Shown piece by piece: positions 4,805 to 12,519 of a DNA stretch of 15,376 bases (position 1 is the stretch's first letter; each line of letters opens with the position of its first letter). Source of the DNA: DASRHY01 sp046765875. Lineage in GTDB: Bacteria > Actinomycetota > Actinomycetes > Propionibacteriales > Kribbellaceae. The stretch covers positions 1-15,376 of the forward strand of contig JBKPSJ010000284.1 in assembly GCA_046765875.1 (NCBI GenBank), in the 5' to 3' direction. The translations under genes were made by a program, and so were the position numbers. The notes under the pieces were generated by a model that had not been told where the DNA came from, did not search any database, and worked only from the letters and a program-made list of their open reading frames with translations.

Positions 4805-7224
4805 CCGTCGGCCACAGCGTGTAGCGGCGCGGCCCGTCCGGCTTTCGCCGCTACTTTCAGTTCAGCCGCCGGCAGCGCCTCCCGCACCGCGGCCACGGTC
4901 GCGTCGCGATCGGCCCGTTCGCAGTCCGGGACCGGTGCGCGGATCCGCTCACGGATCCCGTCGGAGGCCCCCAGCAGGAAGGCCGCGTACGCCGAGCGGC
5001 CCCGCTGCTGGGCCACTGCGGCCAACTCGTCGATGACACTGGCGGTACGCCACCGATCGCCCAGGTCGCGATGCTCGGCCAGGCTCTCGTCGAGCAGGTG
5101 TACGGCGCGTTCGGTACGGCCGCGGCGGCGCTCGACCAGGCCGAGCTGGTTCAGCGACCAGGCGACACCCTCGCGATACCCGAACCGCTGCGACAGGTCG
5201 AGGCTCTGCCGCAGCAGGTCCTCGGCCGCGACCAGATCGCCCCGGTACTGTGCGACCACCCCGAGGCTGATCAGCGACCAGGCCATCCCCTCGCCGTCGC
5301 CGAGCGCGTCGAACTCGGTCCGGGCCGTCTTGCACTCGCTCGCAGCGGTTTCGAGATCGCCGCGCAGCCAGGCCACGAAGCCGAGGTGGTTGTGCGCCCA
5401 GGCGATCCCGGAGTGGTCGCCGTGCGTGCTGTACAACTCCAGGCTGCGCCGGTGCAGGCGGTCGGCCTCGTCGTACTCGGCCCGCTCGCGCGCGATCCCG
5501 CCGAGCCGTTGCATCGTCAGCGCCGTGCCGGCGTCGTCGCCGAGTTCGGAGTACGCCGCGAGCGCCTGCTCCAGCCGGGCGGCGGCCGCGTCGTACTCGC
5601 ACTGCAGGAACGCCAGCGTGCCGGCACCGAGCAATGCCTTGGCCACCGGCTCGGTAACGGTGCCGGGGGCTACATGTGCAAGCGCGCGTTCCAGCCAGCC
5701 GCGGCCCTCGGCGTAATGCCCGCGCAGGTAGCAGAACGTCCACGAGCAACCGGCGAGCCGGACGGCGAGATCATCACGCGCGGCCGCGGTCGCCCAGGTC
5801 TGTGCCACTCGGATGTTCTCCAGCTCCGCCTCCAGCCGGGCCAGCCAGATCGCCTGTTCCGGACCGCGCAGCCCGCGATCGGCGTTGGCCAGCAGGTCGG
5901 CCACGTATGACGCGTGCAGCCCGGCCACCTCGTCATGCCGGCCCGAACCGGCCAGCCGGTCGGCGGCGAACTCGCGGATCACAGCGAGCATGATGTACCG
6001 GGCCTCGCCGGTGCTGCGGTCGACCCGGATCAGCGACCGGTCGGCGAGCCGGCCGAGCACCGACAGCGCTGCCGGGCGGCTGCTCGACAGCACCGCGGCC
6101 GCCGAGTCCAGGGTCCAGCCGCCGGCGAACACCGACAGCGTGGCGAAGGACCGCTGGTCCCCGGGATCGAGCAGGTCGAAGCTCCAGCCGATCGCGTCGT
6201 GCATGGTGCGCTGCCGGGCCGGTGCGGTGCTGGCGTCGTCGGCGAGCAGTTCGAACGACCCGGCCAGCTCGGCGGCGATCTGTTCGACGGTCAGTACGTT
6301 CGTCCGCGCCGCTGCGAGCTCGATCGCCAGCGGCAACCCGTCCAGCCGGCGAACGATCCCGGCCACCACCGGCAGCTGGCCGTCAGCGACCCGCTGGCCG
6401 CGGTCGTCGGCACGCCGTACGAACAGCTCGACCGCGGCGGACCGGCCGAGCTGAGCCGGCGGTGACTCACCGGCTGGCACGGTCAGCGCAGGGACGGCCA
6501 TGACCTGCTCCCCCGGCACCTTGAGGAGCTCACGACTCGTCGCCAGTAGCCGTACGCCGGCACACCGCGTCAGCAACTCCGCGGCCAGGTCGGCTACGGC
6601 GGCGACGACGTGCTCGCAGTTGTCCAGCATGACCAGCACCCGCTGCGCCCCGACAGCGTCGATGATCTGGTCGGCTGTCGCCTCACCGGTCGCGCGGACA
6701 CCGAGTGCGACCGCGACCGTCGGTGCCACCCCGGCGGCGTCGGCGACCGATGCCAGCGGCGCCCAGGCGGTCGTCGCGCCGAGCTCCGGTGCGGCCGCCG
6801 CCGCGCTCGCGAGTGCGAGCCGGGTCTTGCCGACGCCGCCCGGACCGGTCAGCGTCAGTAGCCGGGCCCGGCCGGTCAGCGCCGCCACCACCCGGTCGAT
6901 CTCGGCGGTCCGGCCGATCAGCTCGTCCGGCGGCAGCGGTGGCCGGCGCGGGGTCAGCTGCGGTCCGGACTCGTTGCTGGCGGCAATGAAGGCGCGTTGC
7001 TTGCCCGGATCGAGCCCCAGCGCGTCGGCGAGCAGCCGTACGGTCAGCTGCCGCGGCGCACGGCGACGGCCGCGTTCGAGAGCGGCGATCGCGTCGACGC
7101 TCAGCCCGGCACGCCGGGCCAGGTCCTCCTGCGACATCCCCGCCGCACGGCGGTGCCGCCGGAGCAGATCGCCGAATACCGGCGGTTCTCTGCCCGGCAG
7201 CTGACCGCCGCCGACTGCAACCAA
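4765..7224 (-). CDS. XRE-type HTH / NB-ARC ATPase / TPR transcriptional regulator (STAND family)
   Basis: Domains of the 819-residue protein: an N-terminal XRE-like helix-turn-helix (residues 16-70, with FGDLLRRHRRAAGMSQEDLA and LSVDAIAALERGRRR); an NB-ARC-type nucleotide-binding domain with Walker A TGPGGVGKT at 126-134, Walker B VLVMLDNCEH at 196-205, LLATSRELL at 226-234 and GLPLAIELAAAR at 296-307; then a winged-helix-like stretch; then TPR repeats of about 40 residues from about 525 to 760 (clear at AWAHNHLGFVAWLRGD, AWSLISLGVVAQYRGD and AWSLNQLGLVERRRG). It has neither a BTAD/SARP domain nor a C-terminal LuxR HTH. The ligand and targets are unknown. The start proposed is TTG 7224, with GAGGGG seven bases upstream. 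ATG 7137 would cut away helix 1 of the HTH. The frame stays open upstream through dapB, but that part is shadow sequence. Confidence 0.88.
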   Translation of the reverse strand: MVAVGGGQLPGREPPVFGDLLRRHRRAAGMSQEDLARRAGLSVDAIAALERGRRRAPRQLTVRLLADALGLDPGKQRAFIAASNESGPQLTPRRPPLPPDELIGRTAEIDRVVAALTGRARLLTLTGPGGVGKTRLALASAAAAAPELGATTAWAPLASVADAAGVAPTVAVALGVRATGEATADQIIDAVGAQRVLVMLDNCEHVVAAVADLAAELLTRCAGVRLLATSRELLKVPGEQVMAVPALTVPAGESPPAQLGRSAAVELFVRRADDRGQRVADGQLPVVAGIVRRLDGLPLAIELAAARTNVLTVEQIAAELAGSFELLADDASTAPARQRTMHDAIGWSFDLLDPGDQRSFATLSVFAGGWTLDSAAAVLSSSRPAALSVLGRLADRSLIRVDRSTGEARYIMLAVIREFAADRLAGSGRHDEVAGLHASYVADLLANADRGLRGPEQAIWLARLEAELENIRVAQTWATAAARDDLAVRLAGCSWTFCYLRGHYAEGRGWLERALAHVAPGTVTEPVAKALLGAGTLAFLQCEYDAAAARLEQALAAYSELGDDAGTALTMQRLGGIARERAEYDEADRLHRRSLELYSTHGDHSGIAWAHNHLGFVAWLRGDLETAASECKTARTEFDALGDGEGMAWSLISLGVVAQYRGDLVAAEDLLRQSLDLSQRFGYREGVAWSLNQLGLVERRRGRTERAVHLLDESLAEHRDLGDRWRTASVIDELAAVAQQRGRSAYAAFLLGASDGIRERIRAPVPDCERADRDATVAAVREALPAAELKVAAKAGRAAPLHAVADGYPAPATSRASNT

Positions 7225-7272
7225 GGCCTCACCCCTCGTCGCTCCCGCCCAGCCCGGAGGCCAGGTCTGGCA

Positions 7273-7302
7273 ACGGTAAACCGCCTGGACGTCCCATGTC
7301 AG
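7273..7302 (-). promoter_or_regulatory. Predicted promoter of the XRE-NB-ARC-TPR regulator
   Basis: On the minus strand CTGACA (7302-7297) and TACCGT (7278-7273) are separated by 18 bases and match actinobacterial housekeeping -35 and TAnnnT -10 patterns. Transcription would start near 7266, leaving a leader of about 40 bases before the TTG start at 7224 and its GAGGGG ribosome binding site. This supports the start chosen and shows that the regulator can be transcribed independently of dapB. Confidence 0.45.
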
Positions 7303-7346
7303 CCGCCGTACCGGATCCGGTCCGCTTGCTGCCGAGCCGCCGGCCG

Positions 7347-8096
7347 TCAGCCGAGGTCGAGGAAGTGCTCGAGGCCGACGGTCAGGCCGGGTGAGCCGAC
7401 GATGCGCCGTACGCCCAGCAGGACGCCGGTCATGAACGACTCGCGGTCCAGCGAGTCGTGCCGGATCGTCAGCGTCTCGCCGGTGCCGCCGAGCAGCACC
7501 TCCTGATGCGCGACGAGCCCGCGCAGCCGTACGCCGTGCACGTGGATTCCGTCGACGTCCGCGCCGCGGGCACCGTCGAGCGCCGTGGTGGTCGCGTCCG
7601 GCACCGGATCGAGACCCGCCTCCCGGCGCGCCGCGGCGATCAGTTCGGCGGTACGCCGGGCCGTCCCCGACGGTGCGTCCACCTTGTCCGGGTGGTGCAA
7701 CTCGATGATCTCGGCCGACTCGTAGAACCGTGCGGCCTGTTGCGCGAACCGCATCATCAGCACGGCACCGATCGAGAAGTTCGGCGCGACCAGCACACCC
7801 ACGTCCGGTGCGTCGGACAGCAGGTCGCTCAGCGCGGTCAGCTTCTCCTCGTCGAAACCGGTGGTGCCGACGACGGTGTCGATCCCATGGGCGATACACC
7901 AGCGCAGGTTGTCCATCACGGCGTCCGGGTGGGTGAAGTCGACCACGACCTCGGGACTGGCCTCGATCAGTGAGTCGAGATCGTCGCCGAGATCGAGCGC
8001 GGCGACCAGTTCGCAGTCGTCCGCGGCGTCCACCGCTCGGCACGTCTGCGACCCCATTCGCCCCTTCGCGCCCAGCACCGCCACCCGAATCGTCAT
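7347..8096 (-). CDS. dapB: 4-hydroxy-tetrahydrodipicolinate reductase DapB
   Basis: The 249-residue cytoplasmic enzyme reduces the dihydrodipicolinate precursor with NAD(P)H in the lysine/diaminopimelate pathway, feeding peptidoglycan and lysine synthesis. Support: the Rossmann glycine motif VLGAKGRMGS at residues 8-17, VVVDFTHP, VVGTTGF, the APNFSIG segment, and the signature ELHHPDKVDAPSGTA containing the catalytic histidine pair and lysine. The length and both ends match the family. The start is ATG 8096; a G-run directly abuts it (AGGGGATG), too close for a normal Shine-Dalgarno, so initiation may be leaderless or weak. It lies 228 bp downstream of the M16 peptidase gene on the same strand, a common actinobacterial neighbourhood, and is probably transcribed separately. 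Confidence 0.96.
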   Translation of the reverse strand: MTIRVAVLGAKGRMGSQTCRAVDAADDCELVAALDLGDDLDSLIEASPEVVVDFTHPDAVMDNLRWCIAHGIDTVVGTTGFDEEKLTALSDLLSDAPDVGVLVAPNFSIGAVLMMRFAQQAARFYESAEIIELHHPDKVDAPSGTARRTAELIAAARREAGLDPVPDATTTALDGARGADVDGIHVHGVRLRGLVAHQEVLLGGTGETLTIRHDSLDRESFMTGVLLGVRRIVGSPGLTVGLEHFLDLG

Positions 8097-8324
8097 CCCC
8101 TAAGAATGTCACCGCGGCACCCGCACCTGACCACTCGCGTCCGCTGAACCGCATAGCGGAGGTGAGCTGGCGAGTGGGCAACTGGGCGACCTGACAGGTT
8201 GCAGTCCGTCAGTGAGCGCCGTTTCGCGTCAGCGACACCACTCGCCGTCATCCGCGCCTGGTCATGGGGGTTCGTCGGACGCAAATGGTCATGCCCCGTG
8301 GACCAGCACGGTCCGGCGGCGGTG
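8097..8324. other. Intergenic region between the M16 peptidase gene and dapB
   Basis: There is no convincing gene in these 228 bases. They should hold the dapB promoter, but I could not pick a clear -35/-10 pair. An 11-bp palindrome, ACCTGACAGGT, lies at 8189-8199. A weak hairpin (GGACC 8300-8304 with GGTCC 8310-8314, five-base loop) lies just past the M16 stop and has no T-run, so it is at best a poor terminator. Confidence 0.5.
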
Positions 8325-9635
8325 TCAGAGGGCGAAGCTGCTCGTGGTGGGGTCGAAGGGTCCGACGACGGTGAGGGCCGGTGCGCCGGCATAGAGCTCG
8401 GCGGCCAGACTGGCGACGTCGTCGAGGGTGACCGCGTCGATGCGGTGCAGGATCTCGTCGATGGTCGGCAGTTCGCCGTAGACGAGTTCGGCCTTGGCGA
8501 TCCGGGTCATCTTGGCGCCGGTGTCCTCCAGGCCCATCACGATCGAGCCGCGCAGCTGGCCCTTGCCACGCAGGAGTTCCTCCGCGGTGACGCCGTCGCG
8601 GGCGACCGCCGCAAGTTCCTCGCGGATCACGTCCAGCACCTGCGGCGCCTTCTTCGGCAGGCTCCCGGCGTACACGCCGACCATCCCGGCATCGGCGTAC
8701 GCCGAACCGAACGAGAACACCGAGTACGCCAATCCGCGGTGCTCGCGAACCTCCTGGAACAACCGCGACGACATCCCGCCGCCGACGACACCGTGCAGCA
8801 CGCCGGCGGCGTACCGGCGATGGTCGTTGCGGACCAGCCCGGGCATGCCGAGCACCATGTGCGCCTGCTCGATCTCGCGATGGTGGACGGTCACGCCGCC
8901 CGCGGGACGTACCCCCGGACCGCTGGTACGAACCGGAGCGGGTGTCGCCTCGTCGGTGACCCAGTGCTGCTCGAACGCCTTGCGGACCAGCCGTACGACC
9001 TCGGTGTGCTCGACGTTGCCGGCGACCGAGACGACGATGTTGGCCGGCCTGTACCGGCGCCGGTACCAGCCGGTGATCTGAGTGCGCGAGAGCCCGGCCA
9101 CCGACGACGGCGTACCGGTGATCGGGCGGCCGAGCGGCGAGTCCGGCCACAACTGCTCGGCGAACAGGTCGTGGATGTGATCACCGGTCTCGTCGGCGTG
9201 CATCGCGATCTCCTCGTCGATCACGTCACGCTCGCTCTCGACGTCCGCGCCGGCCAGCGTCGCCGAGGTGATCATGTCGCAGATGACGTCGACCGCCAGC
9301 GGCAGATCGGCGTCCAGCACCCGCGCGTAGTAGCAGGTGTACTCCTTGGCGGTGAACGCGTTCATCTCGCCGCCGACCGCGTCCAGCGCGGCCGAGATCT
9401 CCAGCGCGTCGCGGCGCCGGGTGCCCTTGAAGAGCAGGTGCTCGAGGAAGTGCGTGGCTCCGGACAAACCCGGCGACTCGTCGCGCGAGCCGACCCCCAC
9501 CCAGACGCCGAAGGTGACGGTCCGGAACCCAGGTACCGCCTGCGAAAGCACGCGGAGCCCGGACGGCAGGACGGTCCGGGTGACCGGACCGCCCTGTTCC
9601 GGGCTCAGCAGTACACGGGTGACCCCTCTGGTCAC
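8325..9635 (-). CDS. M16 family (pitrilysin-type) zinc metallopeptidase
   Basis: The 436-residue protein has the inverted zinc motif HxxEH as HFLEH (H62, E65, H66) and the downstream glutamate ligand in VIDEEIAMHAD (E141 or E142), about 76 residues later, as the family requires. The C-terminal half has the second, inactive M16 domain, with GGGMSSRLFQEVRE and RGLAYSV typical of mitochondrial-processing-peptidase-like members. No signal peptide is visible, so it is probably cytoplasmic; its substrate is unknown. The start is GTG 9635, which overlaps the pnp stop by four bases (GTGA), so translation is likely coupled to pnp. The pnp-M16 pairing is a conserved arrangement in Gram-positive bacteria, but the functional link is not established. 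Confidence 0.93.
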   Translation of the reverse strand: MTRGVTRVLLSPEQGGPVTRTVLPSGLRVLSQAVPGFRTVTFGVWVGVGSRDESPGLSGATHFLEHLLFKGTRRRDALEISAALDAVGGEMNAFTAKEYTCYYARVLDADLPLAVDVICDMITSATLAGADVESERDVIDEEIAMHADETGDHIHDLFAEQLWPDSPLGRPITGTPSSVAGLSRTQITGWYRRRYRPANIVVSVAGNVEHTEVVRLVRKAFEQHWVTDEATPAPVRTSGPGVRPAGGVTVHHREIEQAHMVLGMPGLVRNDHRRYAAGVLHGVVGGGMSSRLFQEVREHRGLAYSVFSFGSAYADAGMVGVYAGSLPKKAPQVLDVIREELAAVARDGVTAEELLRGKGQLRGSIVMGLEDTGAKMTRIAKAELVYGELPTIDEILHRIDAVTLDDVASLAAELYAGAPALTVVGPFDPTTSSFAL

Positions 9636-11872
9636 TCGCTCTCGGCCGGCTTGTCGCCGCCGGCCTTCGACTCGGACTCCTCGATCACCGGGATCAGCGA
9701 CAGCTTGCCGCGGTCGTCGATGTCGGCGATCTCCACCTGGAGCCTCTGGCCGACCTGGAGGACGTCCTCGACCGCCTCGACGCGCTTGCCACCGGCCAGC
9801 TGGCGCAGCTTGCTGATGTGCAGCAGGCCGTCCTTGCCCGGCAGCAGCGAGATGAAGGCACCGAAGTTGGTGGTCTTCACCACCGTGCCCAGATAGCGCT
9901 CGCCCTTCTCCGGCATGGTCGGGTTCGCGATCGCGTTGATCGCGGCCCGCGCCGCCTCGGCCGACGGGCCGTCGGTCGCGCCGATGTACACGGTGCCGTC
10001 GTCCTCGATCGAGATGTCGGCGCCGGTGTCCTCGGTGATCTGGTTGATCATCTTGCCCTTCGGGCCGATGACCTCGCCGATCTTGTCGACCGGCACCCGG
10101 ATCGAGATCACCCGCGGGGCGAACTCGCTCATCTCACCGGGCGCGTCGATGGCCTTGGCCATCACGTCCAGGATCGTCAGCCGGGCCTCCTTGGCCTGGG
10201 TCAGGGCACCGGCGAGCACGCTTGCCGGGATGCCGTCCAGCTTGGTGTCCAGCTGCAGCGCGGTCACGAAGTCCTTGGTACCGGCGACCTTGAAGTCCAT
10301 GTCGCCGAACGCGTCCTCCGCGCCCAGGATGTCAGTGAGCGCCACGTACTGGGTCTGGCCGTCGACCTCGCCTGAGATCAGGCCCATCGCGATACCGGCC
10401 ACCGGCGCCTTCAGCGGTACACCGGCCGACAGCAGCGACAGCGTCGAGGCACACACCGAGCCCATCGACGTCGAGCCGTTCGAGCCGATCGCCTCCGACA
10501 CCTGGCGGATCGCGTACGGGAAGTCCTCCCGCGACGGCAGCACCGGCACCAGCGCCCGCTCGGCCAGCGCGCCGTGGCCGATCTCGCGGCGCTTCGGCGA
10601 GCCGACCCGGCCGGTCTCGCCGGTCGAGTACGGCGGGAAGTTGTAGTTGTGCATGTAACGCTTGCGGGTCTCCGGCGACAGCGTGTCGAGCTGCTGCTCC
10701 ATCCGGAGCATGTTCAGCGTGCTGACGCCGAGGATCTGGGTCTCGCCGCGCTCGAACAACGCCGACCCGTGCACCCGCGGCAGCACCCGCACCTGCGCGG
10801 ACAGCGGGCGGATGTCCTTCAGGCCACGGCCGTCGATGCGGACCTTGTCGGTCAGTACCCGCTGCCGGACCAGCTTCTTGGTCAGGCTGCGGAACGCCGC
10901 CGAGAGCTCCTTCTCGCGGCCCTCGAAGCTTGCCAGCTTCTCCAGCACCAAGGCCTTGAGCTCGTCGGTCTTGGACTCCCGCTCGGCCTTGCCGGCGATC
11001 GTGAGCACCTGGGCCAGCTGCTGGCCGGCCTCGGCCTCGACCGCGGCGAACGCGTCCTCGGCGTAGTCGGGGAACACGGGGAACTCGCCGGTCGGCTTGG
11101 CTGCCTTCGCGGCCAGCTCGGCCTGCGCCTCGACCAGCGCCTTGATGAACGCCTTGGAGGCCTCGAGGCCCTCGGCCACGACCTCCTCGGTCGGCGCCTG
11201 CTTGCCGGCGGCAACGGCGTCGAAGGTGCCCGGCGTCGATTCGGCCTCGACCATCATGATCGCGACGTCACCGGTCTCGGTCACGCGGCCCGCGACCACC
11301 ATGTCGAACACGGCGTCCTCGAGCTGGCTGTAGGTCGGGAACGCCACCCACTGGCCGTCGATCAGCGCCACCCGGACACCGCCGATCGGGCCCGAGAACG
11401 GCAGCCCGGCGAGCTGGGTGGACATCGACGCGGCGTTGATCGCCAGCACGTCGTAGAGCGCGTCCGGGTTCAGCGCCAGCACGGTGACGACGACCTGGAT
11501 CTCGTTGCGCAGGCCGGACACGAACGACGGCCGCAGCGGGCGGTCGATCAGCCGGCAGGTCAGGATGGCCTCCTCGCTCGGGCGGCCCTCCCGGCGGAAG
11601 AACGAGCCGGGGATCCGGCCCGCCGCGTACATCCGCTCCTCGACGTCCACGGTCAGCGGGAAGAAGTCGAACTGATCCTTCGGCTTCTTGCTGGCGGTGG
11701 TTGCCGAGAGCACCATCGTGTCGCCGTCGAGGTAGGCTGCGGCACTGCCGGCGGCCTGCCTGGCCAGCCGGCCGATCTCGAACCGGATGGTGCGGGTGCC
11801 GAAGCGACCGTTGTCGATGGTGGCCTCGGCGAAGTCGGCGCCCTCCATGGGCGCACTGGTGGATCCCGTCAC
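9632..11872 (-). CDS. pnp: Polyribonucleotide nucleotidyltransferase (PNPase)
   Basis: The 746-residue enzyme degrades RNA 3' to 5' by phosphorolysis and, in actinobacteria, also adds 3' tails. Domains: a first RNase PH-like domain (GRIPGSFFRREGRPSE, RLIDRPLRPSF); a helical linker; a second, catalytic RNase PH domain with GERGETQ-like FERGETQILGVSTL, the phosphate-binding GSNGSTSMGSV and the acidic LTDILGAEDAFGDMDFKVAGT; a KH domain from about residue 593 (VDKIGEVIGPKGKMI); and an S1 domain from about 657 (GTVVKTTNFGAFISLLPGKDGLLHIS). The length is usual for actinobacteria. The start is GTG 11872, six bases after the Shine-Dalgarno AAAGGGG at 11885-11879; the internal ATG 11848 lacks such a site. 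It lies between rpsO and the M16 peptidase. Confidence 0.98.
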   Translation of the reverse strand: MTGSTSAPMEGADFAEATIDNGRFGTRTIRFEIGRLARQAAGSAAAYLDGDTMVLSATTASKKPKDQFDFFPLTVDVEERMYAAGRIPGSFFRREGRPSEEAILTCRLIDRPLRPSFVSGLRNEIQVVVTVLALNPDALYDVLAINAASMSTQLAGLPFSGPIGGVRVALIDGQWVAFPTYSQLEDAVFDMVVAGRVTETGDVAIMMVEAESTPGTFDAVAAGKQAPTEEVVAEGLEASKAFIKALVEAQAELAAKAAKPTGEFPVFPDYAEDAFAAVEAEAGQQLAQVLTIAGKAERESKTDELKALVLEKLASFEGREKELSAAFRSLTKKLVRQRVLTDKVRIDGRGLKDIRPLSAQVRVLPRVHGSALFERGETQILGVSTLNMLRMEQQLDTLSPETRKRYMHNYNFPPYSTGETGRVGSPKRREIGHGALAERALVPVLPSREDFPYAIRQVSEAIGSNGSTSMGSVCASTLSLLSAGVPLKAPVAGIAMGLISGEVDGQTQYVALTDILGAEDAFGDMDFKVAGTKDFVTALQLDTKLDGIPASVLAGALTQAKEARLTILDVMAKAIDAPGEMSEFAPRVISIRVPVDKIGEVIGPKGKMINQITEDTGADISIEDDGTVYIGATDGPSAEAARAAINAIANPTMPEKGERYLGTVVKTTNFGAFISLLPGKDGLLHISKLRQLAGGKRVEAVEDVLQVGQRLQVEIADIDDRGKLSLIPVIEESESKAGGDKPAESE

Positions 11873-11878
11873 GGGATA

Positions 11879-11905
11879 CCCCTTTCTCGCGTCGGACGAG
11901 AAAAG
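11879..11905 (-). promoter_or_regulatory. Hairpin covering the pnp ribosome binding site
   Basis: On the minus strand TTTCTCG (11903-11897) pairs with CGAGAAA (11889-11883) across a seven-base loop. The stem can be extended outward by a U-G pair (11904/11882) and a C-G pair (11905/11881). The 3' arm therefore takes in AAAGG of the AAAGGGG Shine-Dalgarno sequence (11885-11879), which would hide the ribosome binding site of pnp. The pairing is visible in the sequence; a role in control of pnp is inference, although E. coli pnp is known to be controlled through its leader. Confidence 0.45.
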
Positions 11906-12079
11906 CGGCGCGAGCTTTCTAGGGGATGCCGGTCTTCGATCGAGGCCCGCGGGGCTTGCTTGTCCCGAAAGCCACTACCGAGGACCGGTCGGACTCCCGT
12001 CCCGATCCGCGTCGTCCTAATGGTGTTCGTTGTGCAGTATTCAGTTGTGACTGAGTTGCCGTTCGTCTGCCGGATGTGA

Positions 12080-12114
12080 CAGGAGCGGCCACCGGCGATC
12101 CGGGGCCGCTCCTG
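12080..12114 (-). terminator. Strong hairpin downstream of rpsO (terminator or RNase III processing site)
   Basis: CAGGAGCGGCC (12080-12090) pairs perfectly with GGCCGCTCCTG (12104-12114), an 11-bp stem. After one bulged base the stem continues with CCGG/CCGG (12092-12095 with 12100-12103), capped by a CGAT loop. It begins five bases past the rpsO stop codon. No T-run follows on the minus strand, so it may act as a U-less actinobacterial terminator, as a 3'-end stabiliser for rpsO mRNA, or as the double-stranded RNase III substrate known from the rpsO-pnp gap in other bacteria. Confidence 0.75.
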
Positions 12115-12119
12115 ACGGG

Positions 12120-12389
12120 TCATCGGCGAAGGCCGAGCCGCTCGATCAGGGATCGGTAGCGGTTGATGTCCTTCTTCGACAGATAGTTCAGCAGCCGGCG
12201 GCGCTGACCGACCAGCAGCAGGAGACCGCGACGACTGTGGTGGTCGTGCTTGTGCTCCTTGAGGTGCTCGGTGAGCTCGGCGATGCGGTACGACAGCAGC
12301 GCAACCTGGACCTCCGGGGAACCGGTGTCGCCGTCACTGGTGGCGTACTCGTCGATGATCTTCTTCTTCGTCGCAGCGTCGACCGACAC
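12120..12389 (-). CDS. rpsO: 30S ribosomal protein S15
   Basis: The 89-residue protein has exactly the usual S15 length. It binds the central domain of 16S rRNA early in 30S assembly. Conserved segments: KKIIDEYATSDGDTGSPEVQVALLSYRI (residues 10-37), the HLKEHKHDHHSRRGLLLLVGQRRRLLNYL RNA-binding core, and the end YRSLIERLGLRR. The start is GTG 12389 (read as Met), five bases after a strong Shine-Dalgarno AGAGGAG at 12401-12395. The frame is open 37 codons further up, but that part has no S15 similarity. It is followed directly by the hairpin at 12080-12114 and then pnp, the classical rpsO-pnp arrangement. Confidence 0.98.
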   Translation of the reverse strand: MSVDAATKKKIIDEYATSDGDTGSPEVQVALLSYRIAELTEHLKEHKHDHHSRRGLLLLVGQRRRLLNYLSKKDINRYRSLIERLGLRR

Positions 12390-12480
12390 GCGATCTCCTC
12401 TCGAATTCCGTTGCGCGGCGCACCGGGGCTGGTACTCACCCGGGCACTCTCTGTCCGCGGCCGCAGGTACGGCGTCGCCA

Positions 12481-12507
12481 AGGTTACCAGCCGAGGTCAC
12501 GCCGCAA
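12481..12507 (-). promoter_or_regulatory. Candidate rpsO promoter
   Basis: In the 130-bp gap between ribF and rpsO the minus strand carries TAACCT (12486-12481), a TAnnnT -10 match, 15 bases after a TTGCGG -35-like hexamer (12507-12502). The spacing is short, so the -35 is doubtful. Transcription from here would give an rpsO leader of roughly 85 bases, room enough for control by S15, although no specific S15-binding fold was identified. Confidence 0.3.
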
Positions 12508-12519
12508 CGAATCCAGGCC

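Noticed and set aside
7225..8181. N-terminal extension of the regulator frame over dapB
   Set aside because: This frame overlaps the certain dapB gene, is arginine/glycine-rich shadow sequence, and a promoter and ribosome binding site for the regulator lie downstream of it.
8093..8248. Short minus-strand ORF (52 codons, MTASGVADAKRRS...) ending in an ATGA overlap with the dapB start
   Set aside because: Only about 65% of its codons end in G or C, well below the neighbours; it is rich in Arg/Cys and has no visible ribosome binding site. The overlap is probably chance.
8199..9896. Long plus-strand open frame (about 565 codons) antisense to the M16 peptidase gene and the end of pnp
   Set aside because: It is a shadow frame caused by GC-rich codon bias: histidine-, arginine- and valine-rich low-complexity sequence with no motif, lying opposite two well-supported genes.
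10574..12079. About 500-codon plus-strand open frame antisense to pnp
   Set aside because: It has repetitive Leu/Gly/Arg composition without domain signatures, and PNPase on the other strand is certain.
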